DNA of 64,000 bases. It comes from Pseudomonas fluorescens. GTDB taxonomy: Bacteria; Pseudomonadota; Gammaproteobacteria; Pseudomonadales; Pseudomonadaceae. How positions within the stretch are numbered: position 1 is the first letter of the stretch; every line of letters begins with the position of its first letter. Below, piece after piece: positions 8,976 through 15,570 of this stretch. A program made the position numbers and the translations under genes. The notes below the pieces were generated by a model. That model was not told where the DNA came from. It did not search any database and worked only from the letters and a program-made list of their open reading frames with translations. The DNA lies in contig NZ_CABVHU010000015.1 of NCBI RefSeq assembly GCF_902497855.1, positions 1 to 64,000 of the forward strand, in the 5' to 3' direction.

Positions 8976-9368
8976 ATGCACAGAATCCAGTCAGCCCCGG
9001 GCTTCATCGGCCCGGTCGGCCCTTACTCCCAGGCGGTGGTCAGCGGCCACCTGGTGTTCACCGCCGGGCAGATTCCGGCCCAGAGCGGGCTCGATGACCA
9101 GCCCGCCGAATTCACCGAACAAGTGCGGCAAACCTTGCACAATCTGCAGGCGATCCTGATTGAAGCCGGGTCCGACTTCAGCCATGTGATCAAGGTCAAT
9201 GCCTACCTCACCGATCCGGCACAACTGGAGCCGTTCAACGCGGTGTACCGCGAGTTCCTTGGCCATGCGCCGCCGGCACGCACCACGGTGTGCGTGGCGC
9301 TCTGGGGCGTGTCGCTGGAAATCGATTGTGTCGCCGAATTGATAGCCAGGGAGCCGCAACATGGATGA
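8976..9368 (+). CDS. RidA-family protein (reactive imine deaminase-like)
   Basis: The 130-residue protein has RidA/YjgF features: GPYSQAVVSGHLVFTAGQIP, then NLQAILIEAGSDFSHVIKVNAYL and a late PARTTVCVALWGVSLEIDC. RidA proteins hydrolyse reactive enamines or imines, and many paralogues belong to amine catabolic operons. The ATG at 8976 is preferred over 8961 because GGAG lies nine bases before it. The RraA-like gene starts inside its 3' end (8 bases). A substrate-binding arginine is present in PARTTV. Confidence 0.88.
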   Translation: MHRIQSAPGFIGPVGPYSQAVVSGHLVFTAGQIPAQSGLDDQPAEFTEQVRQTLHNLQAILIEAGSDFSHVIKVNAYLTDPAQLEPFNAVYREFLGHAPPARTTVCVALWGVSLEIDCVAELIAREPQHG

Positions 9369-9972
9369 GTCGCAACTGATCGAACGGCTCAAGACGGTGA
9401 GCTTTCCGACCCTCGGACATTTCCTCGAGGAGGGCTTTGCCGACTCGCAACTGCGGGCCATGGTGCCCCATGTGAAAGTGGTCGGCCGCGCGCTGACCTT
9501 GAAATTGGTGGGCGCCGATGCCATCGCGGTCAACCGGGCCCTGGCGCTGATCCGGCCCGGTGACGTGCTGGTGATCGACACCGGTGGCGACTGGCAACAC
9601 GCCCCGGTCGGCGCCGTCACCAGTTGCGCGGCGAGTTGCGCCGGGGCCGTGGGAATAGTGGTCGACGGCGCAGTGACCGACCTGTTGGAGTTGCGAGAAG
9701 GCGGGTTACCCGTTTTCGCTCGCGGCACCAGCCTGCTGACCACCAAGCTGCATGGTCGGGGCGACAGCCAGATCAATCAGCCGATCCAGTGTGCCGGCGT
9801 CACGGTGCATCCCGGGGACCTGGTGCTGGCGGACGACAACGGCGTGCTGTTTCTCGACTGGCCAACGGCGGCCGGCGTCATCGAACAGGCGTTGGCGTCC
9901 GATCAAGCCGAGCCGCGCCTGTTGGAGCGGTTGCACGCCGGTGAACCGGTGTCGCAGGTGTTGCGGGTCTAG
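9361..9972 (+). CDS. RraA-like / HMG aldolase family protein
   Basis: The 203-residue product matches the RraA-like fold (GDVLVIDTGGD, GIVVDGAVTD and VHPGDLVLADDNGV). This family includes RNase E inhibitor RraA and class II 4-hydroxy-4-methyl-2-oxoglutarate / 4-carboxy-4-hydroxy-2-oxoadipate aldolases and oxaloacetate decarboxylases. The catabolic context favours an aldolase or decarboxylase. The common metal-site G-x-x-x-D pattern is retained around GIVVDGAVTD. The TAG stop is part of the terminal inverted repeat of the following element. Confidence 0.8.
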   Translation: MDESQLIERLKTVSFPTLGHFLEEGFADSQLRAMVPHVKVVGRALTLKLVGADAIAVNRALALIRPGDVLVIDTGGDWQHAPVGAVTSCAASCAGAVGIVVDGAVTDLLELREGGLPVFARGTSLLTTKLHGRGDSQINQPIQCAGVTVHPGDLVLADDNGVLFLDWPTAAGVIEQALASDQAEPRLLERLHAGEPVSQVLRV

Positions 9973-10229
9973 GGGGCGTTTCCCCTCCGCGCCGGGTCTG
10001 CTGTTGTGCAGGGCAAGGCGCGAGAAGCGTGGTTTGGTCATTCCAAAAAAGCTTCGAGCAACGCAGCCCTGCACAACAGCAGGCCCGGCCCTTCGGGTTG
10101 TGCCTTAAAGCGGGCCAGGCTGCGTTGCAGGCCTTGGAAAGGGAACAACCATTCCCAGCGGCCTGCGCCTTGCCTGGCCCGCTTTAAGGCGACAACGCGG
10201 TGGGTAAACTAATTGAGAACGCCCCCTAG
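9969..10229. repeat. 261-bp inverted-repeat element filling the space between two convergent genes
   Basis: The ends are perfect 12-bp inverted repeats, CTAGGGGGCGTT (9969-9980) and AACGCCCCCTAG (10218-10229). Inside are two large hairpins. The first has 23-base arms at 9992 and 10066 that match except for one base. The second has arms TTAAAGCGGGCCAGGC and GCCTGGCCCGCTTTAA at 10104-10119 and 10171-10186. There is no coding sequence. The stop codons of both flanking genes are the TAG of the terminal CTAG. Confidence 0.8.
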
Positions 10230-11158
10230 GTCGTCAGGCAGCGTTGCAGGCTCTCGAGAAAGATCGTCTCGGCCCGGCTCATGCGCTGCTCGCGGTTCCA
10301 CAGCAGATGAATGTCCACATCGGCAATCCCTTCACGGGGCGGCAGGCGCCAGAGCAATCCGGCTTCGACGTCCGCCGCCACCACGTGCTCGGGCAGGCAG
10401 CCAATCCCGAACCCGGCGATCACCAGGCGCCGGACCTCTTCCAGGCTCTGTGACGAGGCGACGATCCGTCCGCTGAAACCCTGCTGATCACGGAAAATCG
10501 TCAGTGGCGAGAGCATGCCGCCGATCTGGTCGCTGGTGAAGCTGACAAAATTCTCCCGCTGCAAATCCCCTTCGACCACGTTCTGCCGGCCGAACATTGC
10601 ATGGTGCTTGCCGCAGAAAAACGCGTAGCGCTGCCGCAGGAACAGCCGTTGTTCCAGGCGCGGTTGCGGGCGACGGTTGAGGCTCAGGCCGAGGGTCGCG
10701 GTCTTTTCCTGCAAGGCACTGACGATGTCGGAACTGCGCATCACGTCGACTTCCAGATCCACTCGCGGGTGCTGGCGGTGGAAGTCCGCGAGGAAGTCAT
10801 CGAAGCGCTCGGAGAAGATCCGGCTGATGATCAGCAGGCGCACCTTGCCGATCACTTCGTCGGCCGGCTGCTCCAGCACACTGCTGACCTGGGACATCTG
10901 CCCGTAGATTTCCCCGGCCAGTTCGAAGATCTGCTCGCCGACTTCGGTCAGGGCAAACCGTGGCCCGCGACGGGCGATCAGTTGTCGGCCCAGTTGCTCC
11001 TCCAGACGCTTCAATGCCTGGCTCACCGCCGGCTGGGTCAGGTGCAGGCGGGCGGCGGCACGGCTGATGCTCAGCTCCTGGCCGATCACCCGAAAAGTGC
11101 GCAGCAGGTTCCAGTCCAGACGGTCATTGAGCAGGCGTTGCACATCGCGTTCGGCCAT
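10226..11158 (-). CDS. LysR-family regulator, module 2
   Basis: This 310-residue LysR protein (helix-turn-helix LSISRAAARLHLTQPAVSQAL) has an effector domain very similar to the LysR at 3346. It is divergent from the MHS transporter at 11320, just as its paralogue is from its own transporter. The TAG stop lies in the terminal repeat of the 261-bp element. It probably regulates transporter 11320 and perhaps the amidohydrolase beyond. Confidence 0.88.
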   Translation of the reverse strand: MAERDVQRLLNDRLDWNLLRTFRVIGQELSISRAAARLHLTQPAVSQALKRLEEQLGRQLIARRGPRFALTEVGEQIFELAGEIYGQMSQVSSVLEQPADEVIGKVRLLIISRIFSERFDDFLADFHRQHPRVDLEVDVMRSSDIVSALQEKTATLGLSLNRRPQPRLEQRLFLRQRYAFFCGKHHAMFGRQNVVEGDLQRENFVSFTSDQIGGMLSPLTIFRDQQGFSGRIVASSQSLEEVRRLVIAGFGIGCLPEHVVAADVEAGLLWRLPPREGIADVDIHLLWNREQRMSRAETIFLESLQRCLTT

Positions 11159-11209
11159 GGAGGCTCTCGATTATAAGCTGTCGTAATACTTCGCATAATA
11201 AATAGAAAA

Positions 11210-11238
11210 TTGACTAATCATAGCCCCGGGACGATAAA
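11210..11238 (+). promoter_or_regulatory. Sigma70-type promoter of transporter 3 with shared operator
   Basis: A -35 box TTGACT (11210-11215) and -10 box GATAAA (11233-11238) are 17 bases apart. The surrounding GAAAATTGACTAATC is identical to that before 4460, and the downstream bases are similar. Conservation between two otherwise diverged intergenic regions points to a shared LysR operator. Confidence 0.65.
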
Positions 11239-11319
11239 TCACTCCAGACAGGCGCCGTCAGAGCACCTTGATTTTGCTGTTTCACTCCTGCCAAAAAAAT
11301 AACCAAAGGAGACCGACCC

Positions 11320-12630
11320 ATGAAGCCCCAAGCTTCTCCTCAGCCGCGCCGTGCGGCAGCCGCAGCCTTTATCGGTACCATGATCGAGTGGTACGACTTC
11401 TACATTTACGCCACCGCCGCCGCGCTGGTGTTCGGCGCGCTGTTCTTCCCCTCCGAGGACAAGCTGTTCAGCACCATGGCCGCCTTTGGCACCTTCGCCG
11501 TCGGCTTCTTCGCGCGACCATTGGGCGGGATTATCTTCGGCCATATCGGCGACCGCATCGGCCGCAAGAAATCGCTGATCATCACCTTGCTGATGATGGG
11601 CGTGGTCACGGTGTGCATCGGCTTGCTGCCGACCTACGCGCAAATCGGCGCGGCGGCACCGGTGCTCCTGATTCTGCTGCGCATCGTCCAGGGCATCGCC
11701 GTCGGTGGCGAGTGGGGCGGGGCGGTGTTGATGGCCGGCGAGCATGCACCGAAAGGTCGTCGCAACTTCTTCGCCTCTTTTGCCCAACTCGGCAGCCCGG
11801 CCGGTTTGATCCTGTCATTGCTGGCCTTCAGCGCCGTCACCCGACTGCCGGAAGAAGAGCTGATGAGCTGGGGCTGGCGCTTGCCGTTCCTCGCCAGTTC
11901 GCTGTTGCTGCTGGTGGGCCTGGCGATTCGCCTGGGCGTGAATGAATCGCCGGAGTTTCTCGCCAGCCGCGAACTGGCCCGCAAAAGCACGCGCAAGGAG
12001 CAGGCGCCGGTCATGGAAGTCCTGCGTACCGCGTGGCGTCCGCTGTTGTTGTGCATCGGCGCCAACACCCTGGGCATCGCCGGGGTGTATTTCACCAACA
12101 CCTTCATGATCGCCTACACCACCCAACAGCTTGAGTTGCCGCGCTCGCTGATCCTCGAGTGCCTGTTCGTGGTGGCGATCATTCAGTTCTGCATTCAGCC
12201 GCTGGCGGCCTGGGTGGCCGAGAAAATGGGCGCGACGCGTTTCCTGTGCCTGGTGTCATTGCTGGCCATGGCCTCGCCGTACCCGATGTTCGTGCTGGTC
12301 AGCTCGGCCCAGGCGCCGCTGATGATCCTCGGCATTGCCCTGGCGGTAGTGTGCATGGCCTCGTTCTACGCGGTGATCGCCGGCTATGTCAGTGGCATGT
12401 TCGAGACCCGGGTGCGTTACACCGCGATCTCGCTGGCCTATCAGGTTTGCGGTGCCCTGGCGGGTGGCCTGACGCCGCTGATCGGCACGATGCTGGCGCA
12501 CAAATTCGCCGGTCAATGGTGGCCGATGGCGGTGTTCTACAGCCTGATCGCCGCGACGTCGCTGATCTGTGTCTTGTCCCTTGCCCGTCGCCATGCCAGT
12601 GCTGAACGCATCGAGCTGGCCAACGCCTGA
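11320..12630 (+). CDS. MFS transporter of the MHS family, module 2
   Basis: The 436-residue, about 12-helix protein is a close paralogue of the transporter at 4460. Both begin PQPRRAAAAAFIGT and share EGGEWGGAVLMA-like loop sequences, FASFAQLGSPAGL and FFTNTFMI-type segments. An AAAGGAG-type ribosome site precedes the ATG. It is probably a proton-coupled importer of a small organic acid or amino-acid derivative. Two REP doublets separate it from the next gene. Confidence 0.88.
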   Translation: MKPQASPQPRRAAAAAFIGTMIEWYDFYIYATAAALVFGALFFPSEDKLFSTMAAFGTFAVGFFARPLGGIIFGHIGDRIGRKKSLIITLLMMGVVTVCIGLLPTYAQIGAAAPVLLILLRIVQGIAVGGEWGGAVLMAGEHAPKGRRNFFASFAQLGSPAGLILSLLAFSAVTRLPEEELMSWGWRLPFLASSLLLLVGLAIRLGVNESPEFLASRELARKSTRKEQAPVMEVLRTAWRPLLLCIGANTLGIAGVYFTNTFMIAYTTQQLELPRSLILECLFVVAIIQFCIQPLAAWVAEKMGATRFLCLVSLLAMASPYPMFVLVSSAQAPLMILGIALAVVCMASFYAVIAGYVSGMFETRVRYTAISLAYQVCGALAGGLTPLIGTMLAHKFAGQWWPMAVFYSLIAATSLICVLSLARRHASAERIELANA

Positions 12631-12660
12631 CGCCGATCAATCACGAACAACCACCCCCCC

Positions 12661-12745
12661 TGTAGGAGCTGGCTTGCCAGCGAAGGCGGCCTCAAGCCTT
12701 GCATCGCCCATGAAGACGCCTTCGCCAGCAAGCCGGCTCCTACAG
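12661..12745. repeat. REP doublet, copy 1 of a tandem pair
   Basis: TGTAGGAGCTGGCTTGCCAG faces GCCAGCAAGCCGGCTCCTACA. The 85-bp unit is almost repeated in the copy at 12788, in the same orientation. Confidence 0.9.
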
Positions 12746-12787
12746 GGCCCAGCTTTGAGCACAATCCATCTGTACACCGGGATCGTG

Positions 12788-12872
12788 TGTAGGAGCTGGC
12801 TTGCCAGCGAAGGCGGCCTCGAGCCTTGCGCCGCCCATGAAGACGCCTTCGCCAGCAAGCCGGCTCCTACAC
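12788..12872. repeat. REP doublet, copy 2 of a tandem pair
   Basis: This is an 85-bp doublet nearly identical to the one at 12661, differing at only a few internal bases (GAGCCTTGCGCCG against AAGCCTTGCATCG). The 42-base spacer between them is unrelated sequence, which fits a recent duplication or two similar insertions. Confidence 0.9.
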
Positions 12873-12916
12873 AGAAATCACCGTTTCCAACTGAATTTTC
12901 GTGGAGTGACTGACTT

Positions 12917-14146
12917 ATGTTGAAGATTAAGGGTGAACGCCTGTGGGCGAGTCTGATGGCCATGGCCGAAATCGGCGCCACCGCCCGTGGCGGCAGTTGC
13001 CGCCTGGCCCTGAGCGATGAAGACAAGGCCGGCCGCGAACTGTTTTCCCACTGGTGCCGCGAAGCCGGCATGACCCTGAGCGTGGACGCCATCGGTAACC
13101 TGTTCGCCCGCCGGGCCGGCACCGACCCGGACGCCGCACCGGTGATGATGGGCAGTCACCTCGACACCCAGCCCGAAGGCGGCCGTTTCGATGGCGTCTA
13201 CGGCGTACTCGCAGGATTGGAAGTGGTGCGTTGCCTCAACGATCTGGAAATCCGGACCCGCAAGCCGCTGGAAGTGGCGGTGTGGACCAACGAAGAAGGG
13301 GCGCGCTTCACCCCGGCGATGTTCGGCTCGGCGGTATTCACCGGGATCATGCCACTGGAGGCGGCGCTGGCGGTGCGGGACGTCGACGGCATCAGCGTCG
13401 ACGACGAATTGAAGCGCACCGGTTACGCCGGCGAGCGCCCGCTGGGCGGCGCGGTGGACGCCTACTTTGAAGCGCACATCGAACAAGGGCCGATCCTCGA
13501 AGACAACGCCAAGAGTATCGGTGTGGTCAGCGGCGGCCAGGCGATTCGCTGGCTCGACGTGCGGGTCGAAGGCATGGCCGCCCACGCTGGCACCACGCCG
13601 ATGCCGCTGCGCAAGGACGCCTTGTACGGCGTGGCGCGGATGATTCAGGCGATCGAAGGGTTGGCCGCTGATTTCGCCCCCGAGGGGCTGACCACGGTCG
13701 GCGAGTTGAGCATCAACAAGTCGTCGCGCAACACCATTGCGGGGCTGGTGAATTTCACCGTCGACCTGCGTCATCACCGCGATGAAGCCATCGAGGCGAT
13801 GGAGCAGCAGGTGCGAGCACGACTGCAGGCGATTGCCGACGGTCGCGGACTGAATCTGACGATCACGCCGCACTGGATCAGCCCGGCCACCCCCTTCGAC
13901 GCCGATTGCGTGGCGGCGGTGCAGCAGGCGGTGGATGCGCTGGGCTACGCTCAGCAATCGATTGTCAGCGGCGCCGGGCATGACGCGATTCACCTGGCGC
14001 GGTTCTGCCCGACGGCTATGGTGTTCATCCCGTGTGTCGGCGGCTTGAGCCACAACGAAGCGGAAGACGTGCTGCCCGAAGACGTGCGCCAGGGCACCGA
14101 TGTGTTGCTCAACGCCGTGCTGAGCCGTGCCGGAAGAGCTGAATAA
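12917..14146 (+). CDS. Zn-dependent amidase of the hydantoinase/carbamoylase family (M20)
   Basis: The 409-residue enzyme belongs to the group of N-carbamoyl-L-amino acid hydrolases, allantoate amidohydrolases and beta-ureidopropionases. It shows metal-site motifs GSHLDTQPEGGRFDG and TNEEGARF, then EAHIEQGP, the dimerisation insert and GAGHDAIHLARFCPTAM. Such enzymes release carbamoyl groups or ammonia from ureido compounds. GGAG lies about ten bases before the ATG. It lies after the MHS transporter and before the deacetylase gene, separated by REPs, so co-transcription is uncertain. Confidence 0.85.
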   Translation: MLKIKGERLWASLMAMAEIGATARGGSCRLALSDEDKAGRELFSHWCREAGMTLSVDAIGNLFARRAGTDPDAAPVMMGSHLDTQPEGGRFDGVYGVLAGLEVVRCLNDLEIRTRKPLEVAVWTNEEGARFTPAMFGSAVFTGIMPLEAALAVRDVDGISVDDELKRTGYAGERPLGGAVDAYFEAHIEQGPILEDNAKSIGVVSGGQAIRWLDVRVEGMAAHAGTTPMPLRKDALYGVARMIQAIEGLAADFAPEGLTTVGELSINKSSRNTIAGLVNFTVDLRHHRDEAIEAMEQQVRARLQAIADGRGLNLTITPHWISPATPFDADCVAAVQQAVDALGYAQQSIVSGAGHDAIHLARFCPTAMVFIPCVGGLSHNEAEDVLPEDVRQGTDVLLNAVLSRAGRAE

Positions 14147-14155
14147 ACGCAATCC

Positions 14156-14247
14156 CTGTGGGAGCGAGCCTGCTCGCGAATACGGAGTGTCAGCCAACAT
14201 CATTGCAGGATGACACACCGCATTCGCGAGCAGGCTCGCTCCCACAG
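14156..14247. repeat. REP doublet (GTGGGAGCGAGCC type)
   Basis: CTGTGGGAGCGAGCCTGCTC faces GAGCAGGCTCGCTCCCACAG across about 35 bases. It separates the amidase and deacetylase genes. Confidence 0.9.
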
Positions 14248-14297
14248 TTGAACGCACTCGGTTTCAAGATCTACGTTAACTGACAGGTATTAATCCC

Positions 14298-15323
14298 ATG
14301 CGCAGTTTTTTCCATCCCGAACAATTGCTTCACCATCCACGCAGCTACTATTCCCGTGGGCAGATGCGCACGCCGCAGGAAGTGCCCGAGCGTGCTCAAC
14401 GCCTGGTGCAGGCCTCGCGCGCCCTGGGTTTTACGGTCGAGCAACCGACCGATGCCGGGCTCGATCCGCTGCTGGCGGTCCACGGCGCGCCCTACCTGGG
14501 CTTCCTGCAGGAAGCCCATCAGCGCTGGAAGGAAATCCCCGAGGACTGGGGCGATGAAGTGATGTCGAACATTTTCGTGCGCGAGCCCAACGCCTTGCGC
14601 GGGATTCTCGCCCAGGCCGCGCGATACCTGGCGGACGGCAGTTGCCCGGTGGGCGCGCAGACCTGGCGCTCGGCCTATTGGTCGGCGCAGAGCGCTGTCG
14701 CTGGCGCCCAGGCATTGCTCGATGGCGAACCGGCCGCGTATGCCTTGTGCCGTCCGCCGGGTCATCATGCCCGGGCCGAAGCGGCGGGTGGGTTTTGCTA
14801 TGTGAATAACGCGGCGGTGGCGGCGCAGGTGTTGCGCGACGGTTTTGCACGGGTCGCGGTGCTCGACACCGACATGCACCACGGGCAGGGGATCCAGGAG
14901 ATCTTCTACGAGCGCGACGATGTGCTGTATGTCTCGGTGCATGGCGACCCGACCAACTTCTATCCGGGGGTGGCCGGCTTCGCCGATGAGCGTGGCAGTG
15001 GCAAGGGGGAGGGGTTCAACCTGAACCTGCCGATGGCCCATGGCGCGAGCGAGGCGCACTTCCTGGCGCAACTGGAGGTGGCGTTGGCGGCGGTGAAGGA
15101 CTTCGGCGCCGAGGTGCTGGTACTGTCCCTGGGGTTCGATATTTTCGAACTGGATCCGCAGAGCAAGGTGGCGGTGACGCGGGACGGGTTTGCAGTGCTG
15201 GGCGAGCGGATTCGCAGCCTTGGGTTGCCCTGTTTGATTGTGCAGGAGGGGGGGTATCATCTGGAGAGTCTGGAGGATAATGCGCGGGCGTTTTTTGTGA
15301 ATTCTGAAGTGTGGAAGATCTGA
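14298..15323 (+). CDS. Histone deacetylase-family protein (acetylpolyamine amidohydrolase-like)
   Basis: This 341-residue HDAC-superfamily zinc hydrolase has P-P-G-H156-H157-A and zinc ligands D192 and H194 in LDTDMHHGQG. A third metal aspartate is in GFDIFELDP, and a late EGGYHLE loop is present. Bacterial members deacetylate acetylpolyamines or other small acetylamides in the cytoplasm. The FELDP variant of the FEQDP-type motif fits the polyamine deacetylase group. The gene may work with the amidase upstream on acylated amines. That is inference. Confidence 0.87.
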   Translation: MRSFFHPEQLLHHPRSYYSRGQMRTPQEVPERAQRLVQASRALGFTVEQPTDAGLDPLLAVHGAPYLGFLQEAHQRWKEIPEDWGDEVMSNIFVREPNALRGILAQAARYLADGSCPVGAQTWRSAYWSAQSAVAGAQALLDGEPAAYALCRPPGHHARAEAAGGFCYVNNAAVAAQVLRDGFARVAVLDTDMHHGQGIQEIFYERDDVLYVSVHGDPTNFYPGVAGFADERGSGKGEGFNLNLPMAHGASEAHFLAQLEVALAAVKDFGAEVLVLSLGFDIFELDPQSKVAVTRDGFAVLGERIRSLGLPCLIVQEGGYHLESLEDNARAFFVNSEVWKI

Positions 15324-15345
15324 GTTTCGGGGTGTCCGGGAGGGC

Positions 15346-15439
15346 GCCTTCGCTGGCAAGCCAGCTCCTACAGTGGACCGGGGTGAACGCGAGATGTGTG
15401 GTCACCATTGCACCTGTAGGAGCTGGCTTGCCAGCGAAG
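15346..15439. repeat. REP doublet (GTAGGAGCTGGC type, outward arms)
   Basis: GCCTTCGCTGGCAAGCCAGC runs into CTCCTACAG at the left and CTGTAGGAGCTGGCTTGCCAG lies at the right, so the conserved heads point inwards. It precedes the regulator operon. Confidence 0.85.
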
Positions 15440-15497
15440 AACGATAACGCGGTCATACTGTTGAAACACAAGTGCTGTAAGGCACTTGCCATCGCCC

Positions 15498-15511
15498 TTA
15501 CGTTAACGTAA
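15498..15511. promoter_or_regulatory. Perfect palindrome upstream of the sigma54-activator operon
   Basis: TTACGTTAACGTAA lies 60 bases before the start codon at 15571 and extends to CTTACGTTAACGTAAAG. It resembles operators of MerR-type regulators such as LiuR (TTTACGTNNACGTAAA). It is the best operator candidate of this operon. Confidence 0.5.
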
Positions 15512-15570
15512 AGATTGCGCCAGGGCGCTGATCTTAAAAAAGCGCAGGGCGGACCGCTCCGGAGCGCTTG

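Noticed and set aside
9969..10229. Small RNA gene
   Set aside because: The symmetric inverted ends and position between two stop codons favour a mobile or terminator-like element, and no promoter is seen.
12661..12872. CRISPR array from repeated units
   Set aside because: The repeats are inverted REP pairs of about 85 bp with palindromic ends, not short direct repeats with regular spacers, and no cas gene is present.
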